Below are positions 1 through 8,248 of a stretch of DNA of 64,000 bases, piece after piece. Position 1 is the stretch's first letter. Each line of letters starts with the position of its first letter. The DNA comes from Faecalicatena orotica. Its GTDB lineage: Bacteria > Bacillota > Clostridia > Lachnospirales > Lachnospiraceae. The translations under genes were made by a program, and so were the position numbers. The stretch covers positions 709,089 to 773,088 of the forward strand of contig NZ_QGDL01000001.1 of the NCBI RefSeq assembly GCF_003149245.1, given 5' to 3'. The notes under the pieces are model-generated. The model saw only the letters and a list, made by a program, of their open reading frames with translations, searched no databases and was not told the DNA's origin.

Positions 1-828
1 GATGAAGGGATTAATCTCGATTTGGTATGCGGATTTGGTGCAGATAAGACCATGACCGCTGTCCTTTCAGGTGAGGCTGACATCGGTTTCATGGGTTCTG
101 AGGCTTCTATTTATACTTATAATGAAGGTGCCAACGACTATGTTGTCAATTTTGCACAACTCACCCAGCGTGCGGGGAATTTCCTTGTTGCACGTGAGGA
201 AATGCCGGACTTCTCATGGGATGCTCTCAAAGGCAGCACCGTTCTCGGCGGAAGAAAAGGCGGCATGCCGGAGATGGTCTTCGAGTATATCCTGAAGGAG
301 AACGGAATCGACCCGGCAAAGGATCTGGAAATCAATCAAAGCATCGACTTTGGCTCAACTGCTGCAGCCTTCGCAGAGGGAAAAGCAGACTATACAGTTG
401 AATTTGAACCCGGTGCAACTTCTCTGGAATCAGAAGGAAAAGGCTATGTCGTTGCTTCTCTCGGCGAAGACAGCGGCTACGTACCTTACACCGCTTACAG
501 TGCAAAACAGAGCTATATCGAGAAAAACCCTGACGTCATTCAGGGATTTACCAACGCACTCCAGAAAGGAATGGACTACGTTCAGTCACACACTCCGGAA
601 GAAATTGCCGAAGTAATTGAACCTCAGTTCCCGGAAACAGATTTAAAAACAATCACCACGATTGTTACCAGATACTATGATCAGGATACATGGAAAGATA
701 ATCTGGTATTTGAGGAAGACAGTTTTAATCTGCTCCAGGATATACTGGAAAGTGCAGGAGAATTGGAACAAAGGGCTCCTTACGCAGATCTCGTGACAAC
801 TGAATTTGCTGAAAAAGCAGCGAAATAA
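1..828 (+). CDS. SsuA/NMT1-type ABC substrate-binding protein (5' end outside window)
   Basis: The reading frame is open from the left edge, so the signal peptide or lipobox lies outside the window. The visible part has the periplasmic-binding fold of the SsuA/TauA/ThiY (NMT1-like) group: a segment reading GEADIGFMG near the start, then GSTVLGGRKGGMPE, AFAEGKADYTVEFEP and a helical C-terminus. This group captures sulfonates, nitrate, pyrimidine precursors or similar small molecules outside the cell for an ABC importer. The partner permease and ATPase are not downstream, since the next gene is convergent, so they would be upstream of the window. The ligand cannot be assigned. Stop TAA at 826-828. 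Confidence 0.85.
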   Translation, partial: DEGINLDLVCGFGADKTMTAVLSGEADIGFMGSEASIYTYNEGANDYVVNFAQLTQRAGNFLVAREEMPDFSWDALKGSTVLGGRKGGMPEMVFEYILKENGIDPAKDLEINQSIDFGSTAAAFAEGKADYTVEFEPGATSLESEGKGYVVASLGEDSGYVPYTAYSAKQSYIEKNPDVIQGFTNALQKGMDYVQSHTPEEIAEVIEPQFPETDLKTITTIVTRYYDQDTWKDNLVFEEDSFNLLQDILESAGELEQRAPYADLVTTEFAEKAAK

Positions 829-843
829 TTGTCAGATGCCCTA

Positions 844-878
844 TCCGGCCGGAAAACCAGCTTCTATTTCCGGCCGGA
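844..878. terminator. 12-bp hairpin between convergent genes
   Basis: TCCGGCCGGAAA and TTTCCGGCCGGA form a perfect 12-bp stem around an 11-nt loop, between the binding-protein gene and the convergent reductase gene. No long T run follows on either strand, so it is a weak or assisted bidirectional terminator at best. Confidence 0.55.
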
Positions 879-917
879 CAAAATCCAAATTCTGCTGCAC
901 TGCCCCATGCATTTTAA

Positions 918-1535
918 CTATCTTATAAAATTAGTACCGATTCTTTCTTCCTTTTCCGGCAGCCCGTATTTTTCTTTGCCAAGTGCAATGCTCTTCATCA
1001 GAAAAGACATATTCGCTGCCAGTGTCCGCATAATCTGCAGCCCTTCTTCATCCTGTACTGCCTCACCGGCATTGTTCCCATGAAGGCTGTTCCAGTACTG
1101 GCTGGACGCTACAGGCATCCCGCAGATGGTAAAATATTTATTCAATTCGTCAAATGTCGATGATAATCCGCCCCTTCTCGCAGTCACAACACTTGCCCCT
1201 GTTTTCATCGTTTTATCAAAGGATGTGCTGTAAAAGAGCCTGTCAAGCAGTGCAATCAATGTGGCATTTGCAGACGCATAATAAACAGGACTGGATACCA
1301 CCAGACCATCTGCGGCCTCGAATTTAGGGGCTATCTCATTCACCAAATCATCTATCACACATTTACCGTGTTCGAAGCAGTAACCACAGGCCATACATCC
1401 CCTGACAGCCTGATTTCCAACCTGAATCACTTCTGTCTCAATCTCATTCTGGTGAAAAACCTTCACCATCTCCTGAAGGGCAATGTAATTGCTTCCCTTT
1501 GCATGTGGACTTCCGTTTAATAATAGTACTTTCAT
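918..1535 (-). CDS. Flavodoxin-fold NAD(P)H-dependent FMN reductase / iron-sulfur flavoprotein-like
   Basis: 205 residues. The N-terminus MKVLLLNGSPHAKGSNY is the phosphate-binding loop of the NADPH-dependent FMN reductase superfamily. It is followed by GCMACGYCFEHGKC (about residues 46-59), the Cys pattern seen in this multimeric flavoprotein group. VVSSPVYYAS matches the second FMN-contact loop. It probably reduces flavin or a small quinone or aromatic substrate in the cytosol; the substrate is unknown. A strong site (AAAGGAGGAAGG) sits just upstream of the ATG. The AEC transporter gene lies upstream on the same strand with only about 47 nt between, so the two are probably co-transcribed. 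Confidence 0.85.
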   Translation of the reverse strand: MKVLLLNGSPHAKGSNYIALQEMVKVFHQNEIETEVIQVGNQAVRGCMACGYCFEHGKCVIDDLVNEIAPKFEAADGLVVSSPVYYASANATLIALLDRLFYSTSFDKTMKTGASVVTARRGGLSSTFDELNKYFTICGMPVASSQYWNSLHGNNAGEAVQDEEGLQIMRTLAANMSFLMKSIALGKEKYGLPEKEERIGTNFIR

Positions 1536-1582
1536 AAATCCTTCCTCCTTTTACAATAAAATATCGTTCTAATCCATCCGCT

Positions 1583-2527
1583 TTACAGCATTCCCATGTT
1601 CTTGAGAATATAGAGCCAGCCTGTCAGACTGAAAGCGCTGAACAGTGTAGTCAGCATGACCACGCTGGACGTCAGAATGCCTTCGTGCTTCATATTTTTT
1701 GCCATGACAAAGCAGCTTACGGTTGTGGCCGAACCCAGCATAACCAGGATGGCTACGAGTTCTTCTTTCCGAAACCCCATTTTCACAGCCAGCGGCAGGA
1801 ACAGGGCACAGTATCCAATCAGTTTCATAAAGGCCGCCAGAAGGGCCGGGCGTACTTTAGAAAATGCTTTCTTAATATCAAAGGTGGCCCCCATTGCCAT
1901 AAGCCCCATCGGGGTAGCCATTGCCGCTACACTTGTTACGGTTTTTTCCATAACGGGCGGCATCGGGATTCTAAGCAGGGACCAGAGAATTCCGGCAGCT
2001 ATTCCTAAGATAATCGGATTCTTCAGGATTCCCTTTCCTGTACTGACCAGCATCTCCTTATCCAGTTTACTCTCTCCCGGACCAAACAGCGACAGGACAA
2101 TGACCGCCATGATATTATAGATCGGCACACTGCCGATAATCATGAGCGGCGCTATATGAGCTGTTCCGTATACGTTTTGTATGATTGCAATTCCAAGCAG
2201 CGCTGCGCTGCTCCTATAAGAAGCCTGTATGAATTCTCCTTTTATGGCCTTATCTTTCCATATCAGGGAGATGACTGAAGAAATCCCTATGCTGAGCACC
2301 GTGACTGCCGCACAAAACAACACAAATCTGCTGTCCCATACACTGCGGATATCAACGGATGCAAGATCATTAAATACGAGGACCGGAAGAGGGACGACAA
2401 ATACAAACTTATTCATTTTTGCCGCAAAATCTTCCTCTATCCATCCGATTTTTTTGAAAAAAAGTCCCAGCATCATTAACAGAAAAACCGGGACAGTAGC
2501 ATTTAAACTAAATATTAAATTCTCCAT
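1583..2527 (-). CDS. AEC (auxin efflux carrier) family transporter
   Basis: 314 residues, almost wholly hydrophobic, with about ten predicted membrane segments in two halves. This is the usual size and layout of bacterial AEC/malate-permease-like proteins (Mem_trans family). The N-terminal helix reads PVFLLMMLGLFFKKIGW and a GxxxAGI segment lies mid-protein (ILGIAAGILWSLL), both common in this family. Bacterial members move small organic acids or malonate-like substrates. No substrate is implied here beyond the neighbouring flavodoxin-type reductase just downstream. Confidence 0.85.
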   Translation of the reverse strand: MENLIFSLNATVPVFLLMMLGLFFKKIGWIEEDFAAKMNKFVFVVPLPVLVFNDLASVDIRSVWDSRFVLFCAAVTVLSIGISSVISLIWKDKAIKGEFIQASYRSSAALLGIAIIQNVYGTAHIAPLMIIGSVPIYNIMAVIVLSLFGPGESKLDKEMLVSTGKGILKNPIILGIAAGILWSLLRIPMPPVMEKTVTSVAAMATPMGLMAMGATFDIKKAFSKVRPALLAAFMKLIGYCALFLPLAVKMGFRKEELVAILVMLGSATTVSCFVMAKNMKHEGILTSSVVMLTTLFSAFSLTGWLYILKNMGML

Positions 2528-2613
2528 GACTGCCTGTGCTTTCTAATTGTTCTTGAATTTACTCCATATAATTATAGATGCAATCCCATAAATTTACAAT
2601 AGAGGAAACACAA

Positions 2614-2654
2614 GGAGACATGAAGCAGAATTTCATTTCCGACTTCATGTCCCC
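2614..2654 (-). terminator. Hairpin downstream of the NifX-like gene
   Basis: GACATGAAG and CTTCATGTC form a 9-bp stem, extendable with one mismatch, over a 17-nt loop. Read leftward it is followed by TTGTGTTTCC, a modest T-rich tail. It fits a terminator for the minus-strand gene ending at 2687. Confidence 0.5.
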
Positions 2655-2686
2655 CTTAAGTAGCCAGTTACTTCTTATAAGATAAA

Positions 2687-3091
2687 CTAATTACCTGCAC
2701 ACCCGTGTTTGTCTTCTCCGCAGGAGTGGCTTCCGCAGTCATGTCCTTCTGCATGATGATGATGGCTGCACATCGTATCCGGATTATATGCAAGTGTCCC
2801 TTCCAGCAGTGCCTCCACACTGGCATCTGCATCTCCGGTCACTCCCGGGTACAGTTCCATACCGATATCGGCAAGTGCCACGCGGGCGCCGCCCCCGATT
2901 CCGCCGCAGATCAGGGCCTGTACATGATGGTTCTGGAGAAATCCTGCAAGTGCACCGTGTCCGCTGCCAGCCGCACTCACGACCTCTGATGATACGATCT
3001 TTTTGTCCTCGGTCTCATAGATCTTAAAGTTCTCACAATGTCCGAAATGTTGAAATACCTGTCCGTTGTCATATGTTACTGCAATTTTCAT
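2687..3091 (-). CDS. NifX/NifB-like dinitrogenase cofactor-binding domain protein with His/Cys-rich tail
   Basis: 134 residues. The first ~100 form a NifX/MTH1175-type (Nitro_FeMo-Co) domain: MKIAVTYDNGQVFQHFGHC at the N-terminus, then the glycine-rich ICGGIGGGARVAL. After the domain comes a tail with CSHHHHAEGHDCGSHSCG and further Cys/His, well suited to metal binding. In anaerobes without nitrogenase these proteins are common and are thought to bind or move iron, Fe-S or Fe-Mo type cofactors. No nif gene is in the window, so a nitrogen-fixation role is not supported. The next gene upstream on the same strand is DUF134, its usual companion. Confidence 0.85.
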   Translation of the reverse strand: MKIAVTYDNGQVFQHFGHCENFKIYETEDKKIVSSEVVSAAGSGHGALAGFLQNHHVQALICGGIGGGARVALADIGMELYPGVTGDADASVEALLEGTLAYNPDTMCSHHHHAEGHDCGSHSCGEDKHGCAGN

Positions 3092-3211
3092 ATTGAATGC
3101 CTCCTTGATGATTACTTGATTTAATCCATCTTCTGAGTGGGCAATACAGACTCAGATTGGCGCCTCAGCCTAGAGGATATGAAATGATTGTACAACTTTT
3201 TCCGGCATATG

Positions 3212-3559
3212 TCAATTATTATCACTGCAGTGTCTCTGGATGCATCTCCTGCGGCAGCACTCCTTTGCCTTTGGGCAGATTTCATACACACCGCCCCCGA
3301 TTTTTAATTTTCTGCCTTCCACGAGCGTTTCTGCCAGCTTTTTTCTTGCCGAATCATAAATGGACTGTACAGTAGTCCTTGCCACATTCATCTGCTGTGC
3401 ACACTCCTCTTGGGAATATCCCTGATGGTCGATCAGACGGACAGCCTCGTATTCGTCAATCGTCATTATTATCTCTTCCCCGGAATCTATCTTTGCAGGG
3501 GCAAACTCATCGATTCCCGGCATCTCGCAGATTCGTCTGCACTTAACCCGACGTCCCAT
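3212..3559 (-). CDS. DUF134 family helix-turn-helix protein
   Basis: 115 residues from an ATG at 3559, preceded by GAGAGG with 8-nt spacing. An in-frame GTG three codons earlier overlaps that ribosome site and is unlikely. The family pattern is complete: MGRRVKCRRI at the start, TIDEYEAVRLID in the middle, then a sigma-like HTH (SQEECAQQMNVARTTVQ, about residues 71-87). The C-terminus is Cys-rich with CCRRRC. DUF134 proteins are predicted DNA-binding proteins and commonly sit beside NifX-like genes, as here. A metal- or redox-responsive regulator of its neighbour is a reasonable inference, unproven. Confidence 0.85.
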   Translation of the reverse strand: MGRRVKCRRICEMPGIDEFAPAKIDSGEEIIMTIDEYEAVRLIDHQGYSQEECAQQMNVARTTVQSIYDSARKKLAETLVEGRKLKIGGGVYEICPKAKECCRRRCIQRHCSDNN

Positions 3560-3661
3560 GTACCACACCTCTCATCTTAAAAACGGAAACAAAATATATC
3601 ATTTATTCCATTGTCAAATCTATTTTTACCAGCATCGTAACTATTCAGAACCCATGAACAG

Positions 3662-4110
3662 TTACTCCGTATCTTCTTTCTGTATTTCCTCCACCAGCTT
3701 TTCAATAACAGAAAGATCCTCCTCCAAAAGCTCAGCGATTTGAGCCGCAGAATGGCCTTTTTTAAGTTTCTTTTGAATCTGGGACTTCAGATAATCCATG
3801 TTGCCTTTCTTATATCCGTCCTCGAATCCATCCTCGAATCCACCCTCATACCCAGACTCGTATCCTTCTTTGCGAAGTGAATCATAATGGAGTTTGTCGT
3901 TAAAGTTTGAAAGTATCATATTAACCACCTCACCGCGGTTCTTTCTAAGAATATCAGCAAGTATCCCCTCTTCTATACATTCATCCACCGCCCTGTTCAC
4001 AGCATCCTCCAAAGCAAATTTCCTGCTCAGGTATCCCCGGACATAGTTGCTCTGTTAATTCGAAACTTGCGTCCAATCTTCTTGAACCGTTTTAAAACAA
4101 TATTCGCCAT
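3662..4110 (-). pseudogene. Remnant of an Rpn-family (PD-(D/E)XK) nuclease gene, catalytic domain lost
   Basis: The open part (3662-4012, 116 codons) matches only the C-terminal tail of Rpn/PDDEXK-transposase proteins: AVDECIEEGILADILRKNR, then a G/E/Y-rich stretch (GYESGYEGGFEDGFEDG) and a short helical end. The tail frame can be read back through SNYVRGYLSRKFALED to a stop. A separate 27-codon start, with its own ribosome site (AAGGAAGG before the ATG at 4110), reads MANIVLKRFKKIGRKF and stops at 4027 in another frame. No catalytic residues remain. It looks like a gene fused by deletion and frameshift. A complete family member is at 61936-62859. Confidence 0.6.
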
Positions 4111-4315
4111 ATGTTTCCTTCCTTTCATTTTATCATAATCAGTTTGGAAAAAGTAGTTATTTCTACCAGAATAAAATAATAAGAAACAGAATGTAAAAAA
4201 GAATAAATCATCAGTAATACTTTTTTACGGTTAATTACCTTTTAGAGAAATCGTTATTTCTGTTGTTATGAATTTCTGATATAGTTTCATCAGTCTCTGA
4301 AATTTTACAATTTCA

Positions 4316-5110
4316 TCATTCATACCCTAAACAACATTTAAGAATTTTGGAAAACTCTGATGCATGATCTCTGGGACAATTATGATAACCAGGAAATCCA
4401 ACCACTTGAAATGGGGTTTTTTCACATATTTTTTGGATTCCTTTCCAGAATATATTACCATAAGAACCTTTGCTACATGCAAATATTGTTCGATCCTTAT
4501 CCATCTTATCATATGGTACCTTCGAACAAAAAATATGAAAAAACTCATTTTTAATAAAATGAAAATAATTAGTCATCATATACTCCTGTTCACGTATTGT
4601 AGGCGGCGGGGATTCCGGGTCCCCATCCCCCATTAATTCAGAAAAGCGTATCATCGCAAGAGAATATTGCTCTTTACGAATTAACTCTACAATAGCTTGA
4701 ATCCAAACTGCTTCGATACTATTTTCAACTACGGATGATTCCTCAAAAGGTTCAAATAATATCAGCTTTGATACCCACTCTGAATATCGAATTGCGAATT
4801 TTGCTGATACTGCACACCCAGCACTGTGCGCAAATAAAATAATCGGCTCTCCGATATATTCCAATATCATTCGTATATCTTCAACCTGAATTTCCAAGCT
4901 AAAATTATCTGTTGGATATTGATTGCTTCTGCCATAACCTCGTCGATCAAATGTAATCACCCTAAAATTCTCCGAGAGACTCTCTTCAGCCTCATCATAG
5001 AAACTACTGTCACATGCAGAACCGTGAACCATCAAAAGCACAGGCCCGGAACCTTTCTCTCTGACATATATATCTGTGTTCTTATTTTTGAGAAATAATT
5101 CTTTGTCCAT
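4316..5110 (-). CDS. Alpha/beta hydrolase
   Basis: 264 residues, the standard size for a single-domain alpha/beta hydrolase. The oxyanion segment is LLMVHGSACDSS (about 25-36), the strand-turn DRRGYGRS follows, and the nucleophile elbow is AHSAG with Ser96. The C-terminal GYHNCPRDH supplies the probable catalytic His243. The acid residue is not obvious. It is the last gene of the leftward buk-ptb-acpS operon, 7 nt after acpS. It could be a thioesterase-like or ester/lactone hydrolase acting on the product of this pathway; that role is inferred from context. Base composition is AT-rich compared with genes beyond 10.5 kb. Confidence 0.85.
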   Translation of the reverse strand: MDKELFLKNKNTDIYVREKGSGPVLLMVHGSACDSSFYDEAEESLSENFRVITFDRRGYGRSNQYPTDNFSLEIQVEDIRMILEYIGEPIILFAHSAGCAVSAKFAIRYSEWVSKLILFEPFEESSVVENSIEAVWIQAIVELIRKEQYSLAMIRFSELMGDGDPESPPPTIREQEYMMTNYFHFIKNEFFHIFCSKVPYDKMDKDRTIFACSKGSYGNIFWKGIQKICEKTPFQVVGFPGYHNCPRDHASEFSKILKCCLGYE

Positions 5111-5117
5111 CTTACTC

Positions 5118-5501
5118 CTATTCTGTTTTTTCGGCTATGGCATAGGCTATAACCAGACCATCGTCTCCAGAAAGTGAAATATGTATTCTATCAACATCAG
5201 CAAGAAGTAAAAAATGTTTCAGTTCTTCTGTAATGATTACATACGGTGCACCATAAACATCATGACTACTCTCAATCTTTCTAAAATCCAGACCCGACTT
5301 AGGAATGAGAGGTATAATTGCTTTGAATACGGCTTCCTTTACAGCAAACCGTCCAGCCAAATATTCTGCACAATCATTCTGTAGCGCTTCTGCCAATTCG
5401 GATTTACTGAATATATTTCGAAGAAAATGCGTTTCTTTGATTTCAAGCCAATTTTGGATATCACTTACATGCACTAAATCAACACCGATTCCCCGAATCA
5501 T
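5118..5501 (-). CDS. acpS: Holo-[acyl-carrier-protein] synthase (4'-phosphopantetheinyl transferase)
   Basis: 127 residues, normal AcpS length. It has GIGVDLV (Asp8, metal ligand) and GRFAVKEAVFKA (Glu56 and Lys60), the two signature blocks of the AcpS family, plus HISLSGDDGLVIAYA at the end. The enzyme transfers phosphopantetheine from CoA to the serine of an acyl carrier protein. AcpS normally sits in a housekeeping locus. Here it overlaps ptb by 4 nt (ATGA) in a pathway operon whose sister operon carries an ACP gene at 9996-10229. It is therefore probably a dedicated activator of that ACP, or a second copy. Confidence 0.93.
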   Translation of the reverse strand: MIRGIGVDLVHVSDIQNWLEIKETHFLRNIFSKSELAEALQNDCAEYLAGRFAVKEAVFKAIIPLIPKSGLDFRKIESSHDVYGAPYVIITEELKHFLLLADVDRIHISLSGDDGLVIAYAIAEKTE

Positions 5502-6412
5502 TTTTCAATTCTCATTGATTCCAGTACAGCGCAAAGAATTGAATAATATTTCGTATCAAAGCTGTCTGTTCTGCTTGTAAATACAACCGGAGAAGTGGTT
5601 CCACACATAATACTTGCCGTTGGAATATGTGCAAAAAAGTGTAATGATTTATGCAATATATTACCGGCACATAATTCTGGGATCAGCAGAATATCTGCAC
5701 GACCTGCCACTTTACTGGAAATTCCCTTGTGTTTTGCTGCCTCTAAACTAACAGCATTATCCAAAGCAAACGGACCTTCCACTGTGATACCATTATCCCA
5801 TTCCATCATAGCAAGCTCATTCGCTTCCATACTGCTGACAATATTGGGAGCTGGATTTTCAACCGCAGACAGCACAGCTACCTTTGGTTTGTCAATCCCT
5901 AAAATATTTGCCAGTTTTGCTGCATTTTTAATAAGTAGCTTTTTGTCTTCCAAATCCGGGGCAACATTCAATGCACAGTCTGTTATCAATATCAAGCGCT
6001 CTTCATCAGGATAATATACAACTGTTGTTTCACTTAAAATAGTATCCATATCCATCAATCCTCTAAGAGGATTCATGATAGAAGTAAGGTATGTGGTGCT
6101 CTGCATCTTTCCCTTCATAGGAATATCTGCAATTCCGTCATTAACCATTTGGAAGGCTAATGCTGCAGCCTTATTTTCTGCTGGTTCGTGAATAATCTCA
6201 TAATCCGAAGCAGGTTCGTTGCAACTTGCCAATAATTCTTGAATAATTGGCTCATCTCCTATTAAAATACCATCGACAATTTTTTTTCGTTTGGCATTTA
6301 CTACTGCCTCCAATGCCACTTCATCATGTGCTCCGCACAAAACAAGTTTTTTTCTTTTATCGCTAGTTAAAACATATTCTTCTATTTCCTGAAAATTTTT
6401 AAACATATTCAT
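5498..6412 (-). CDS. ptb: Phosphate butyryltransferase / phosphotransacylase
   Basis: 304 residues, matching the Ptb branch of the phosphate acetyl/butyryltransferase family. Recognisable blocks are GILIGDEPIIQELL, IPMKGKMQSTTYL, LILITDCALNVAPDL, AVLSAVENPAPNI and VEGPFALDNAVS. The enzyme exchanges CoA for phosphate on a short acyl-CoA, giving acyl phosphate. It lies directly after butyrate kinase and overlaps it by 14 nt, so the pair can turn acyl-CoA into free acid plus ATP, or run in reverse to load CoA. The acyl chain is not set by sequence; branched or aromatic short acids are possible. Confidence 0.93.
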   Translation of the reverse strand: MNMFKNFQEIEEYVLTSDKRKKLVLCGAHDEVALEAVVNAKRKKIVDGILIGDEPIIQELLASCNEPASDYEIIHEPAENKAAALAFQMVNDGIADIPMKGKMQSTTYLTSIMNPLRGLMDMDTILSETTVVYYPDEERLILITDCALNVAPDLEDKKLLIKNAAKLANILGIDKPKVAVLSAVENPAPNIVSSMEANELAMMEWDNGITVEGPFALDNAVSLEAAKHKGISSKVAGRADILLIPELCAGNILHKSLHFFAHIPTASIMCGTTSPVVFTSRTDSFDTKYYSILCAVLESMRIEK

Positions 6413-7487
6413 TCCTCATTGATTTAAAATTTTTGATTTCCTCTAATCCAGTTAATCCATCATAGGCACGTTCGCATAACGCCTCCATCTCCCGTTCTCC
6501 AGGCAGTATTTTTACTGGTGCAATAAAGGTGACGCGATCACAGATATGCTGTGTGATGAATTTGGAGTTTGCCATACCACCAATCATTAAAATTGCGTCG
6601 ACATCGCCTTTAAGTACAGTAGCATAGGCACCGATATCCTTTGCCGTTTGATAACACATAGCATCAAGCACATCATATGCATAGGAATCTCCTTCGTTTA
6701 TCTGCTTTTCAATCTGTCGAATATCTGTACTTCCAAGATAAGCAACAAGCCCTGCTTCACCATTGATATGACGCATCATTTCCGAAAGTGTATACTTTCC
6801 GGAATAACACAGCTTAACGAGTTCTCCAATCGGGACTGAGCAACAGCGATTATTTGAAAAAGGACCTTCTCCTTCCAATGCATCCGGCCCATCTATCATA
6901 TATCCTTTTCTATGTGCAACTACGCTGATTCCTCCACCAAGCATGACAACAATCAGATTCAGGTCTTCATAATTGCAGCCGATAGAATCCGCATAGTATC
7001 TTGCCATTGCCTTTTGATTCAATGCTTGAAAGCAAGATCTTCTGGAAATCTCTTTAAGCCCGGAAATTCGAGCAATAGGTTCAAATTCATCGGTTGAGGG
7101 AGTATCCAGTGTCAACGGTACCGTTTTTTTATCTTTGGTTAATTCATAGGCGATACGAACCCCTACAGAACAAACATGAACGCCGTATTCACCACTTTCC
7201 ACCTGTTCAAGCATAGCTTCGTTGATATAATACAATCCACCCGGAATCGGTTCCGTTTGACCACCCCGCGAAACAAATGCATCTAAATCATCAAGTGCTA
7301 TATTGTGCTCGTCCATATAATTTATAATACACTTTGTTCGATAATCCTGTTGATCAAAAACACTTTTAAATCCCTGGATTTCATTGCTGTCATGAGCAAT
7401 ACTGTCTTTGATAATACAGTTATTATTTTCGTAATAAGCCACCTTCGTTGAAGTAGACCCTAAGTTAATAGCAAATATTTTTTTCAT
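6399..7487 (-). CDS. buk: Butyrate kinase
   Basis: 362 residues, typical of Buk in the acetokinase/ASKHA family. The N-terminal phosphate loop NLGSTSTK (residues 8-15) is present, followed by SRGGQTEPIPGG, LTLDTPSTDEFEPIARISG, VMLGGGISV and ILMIGGMANS, all family blocks. It makes ATP from acyl phosphate. It is the first gene of the leftward buk-ptb-acpS-hydrolase operon and is divergent from a TetR gene 116 nt away, which suggests control of the operon by that repressor. The intergenic stretch is very AT-rich. Confidence 0.93.
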   Translation of the reverse strand: MKKIFAINLGSTSTKVAYYENNNCIIKDSIAHDSNEIQGFKSVFDQQDYRTKCIINYMDEHNIALDDLDAFVSRGGQTEPIPGGLYYINEAMLEQVESGEYGVHVCSVGVRIAYELTKDKKTVPLTLDTPSTDEFEPIARISGLKEISRRSCFQALNQKAMARYYADSIGCNYEDLNLIVVMLGGGISVVAHRKGYMIDGPDALEGEGPFSNNRCCSVPIGELVKLCYSGKYTLSEMMRHINGEAGLVAYLGSTDIRQIEKQINEGDSYAYDVLDAMCYQTAKDIGAYATVLKGDVDAILMIGGMANSKFITQHICDRVTFIAPVKILPGEREMEALCERAYDGLTGLEEIKNFKSMRNEYV

Positions 7488-7563
7488 AATCTGAAAACTC
7501 CATTTTTAAATGTTTTTCTTAGATAACTCCAGATAATCAATTTTTTCTTGTATTTTTACCCTG

Positions 7564-7589
7564 TTTCTTATATTATTAAAGTTAAGAAA
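7564..7589. promoter_or_regulatory. Candidate TetR operator (inverted repeat)
   Basis: TTTCTTA and TAAGAAA form a 7-bp inverted repeat with a 12-nt centre, just before the TetR start and in the shared buk/tetR promoter region. Size and placement suit autoregulation. The AT-rich background makes chance occurrence plausible. Confidence 0.3.
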
Positions 7590-7603
7590 TGGGAGGTATA
7601 CAT

Positions 7604-8182
7604 TTGAAAAATACCAATTGTAAAACAAAAATCCGAGATACCTTCTGGGATTTATTAAGTACAAAAGATATAAATCAGATTCACGTAAAAGAAATCACTG
7701 AAATATTAGGGATTAATAGAAGTACCTTCTACCTTTATTATGACTCCATTTATGATATTCTTCAGGAAATAGAGGATAATTTTTTTGTTCAAACAGTCTC
7801 TTCCGTGAAGCTGTTTGTTCGTTTTCCGTTGGAAGACCGGTATTTCACATTCCCACATCCTGGTATAATCGATTTTCTTGAATTTTGTCGCAAAAACAAA
7901 AAACTCATTAAGGTATTGCTGATTGATCGCAAAGATCCAAAATTTATAAATGAATATGAGCAACATATTAAAGAAACCTTCTGCCAAAAGGCCGTAAAAG
8001 AGCATTATATCTCTTCAGACATTGATCCACGGTTTCAAAACGCATACTTCAAACAAATGATCGATGGTCATCTGTCGTTTGTTCGCTGGTGGATCGAGAA
8101 TGATGATGATATGCCGGATGAGCAAACTGCATTGCTTGTGTATCGATTAATGTATGCTCCGTTTCGATACATCAAACCATGA
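7604..8182 (+). CDS. TetR/AcrR family transcriptional regulator
   Basis: 192 residues from a TTG at 7604. GGGAGG lies 7 nt before that codon, so an in-frame ATG at 7589, which would contain the ribosome site, is rejected. The N-terminal HTH is clear: KDINQIHVKEITEILGINRS followed by TFYLYYDSIYDIL. The C-terminal half is the variable ligand-binding part and carries aromatic and charged residues (FVRWWIENDDD). It is divergent from buk and convergent with the DUF35-thiolase-ACP operon, so it probably senses an acyl-CoA or pathway product and represses one or both operons. This control is inferred from position. Confidence 0.88.
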   Translation: MKNTNCKTKIRDTFWDLLSTKDINQIHVKEITEILGINRSTFYLYYDSIYDILQEIEDNFFVQTVSSVKLFVRFPLEDRYFTFPHPGIIDFLEFCRKNKKLIKVLLIDRKDPKFINEYEQHIKETFCQKAVKEHYISSDIDPRFQNAYFKQMIDGHLSFVRWWIENDDDMPDEQTALLVYRLMYAPFRYIKP

Positions 8183-8197
8183 TTCATAGAATTCTAT

Positions 8198-8229
8198 AAA
8201 ATCAGAACCCCATTTAGGGTTCTGATTTT
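8198..8229. terminator. Bidirectional intrinsic terminator between tetR and the DUF35 gene
   Basis: AAAATCAGAACCC and GGGTTCTGATTTT form a 13-bp perfect stem with a 6-nt loop. The A/T ends give U tails on both strands, so it can end tetR (+) and the ACP-thiolase-DUF35 operon (-). Confidence 0.85.
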
Positions 8230-8248
8230 CATTCTGAACCTTCATCCA

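Noticed and set aside
4111-4315. Possible small gene or RNA in the AT-rich gap between the Rpn remnant and the hydrolase
   Set aside because: Only poorly paired AT-rich sequence and a weak hairpin near 4270-4308; no start with a ribosome site and no stable structure.
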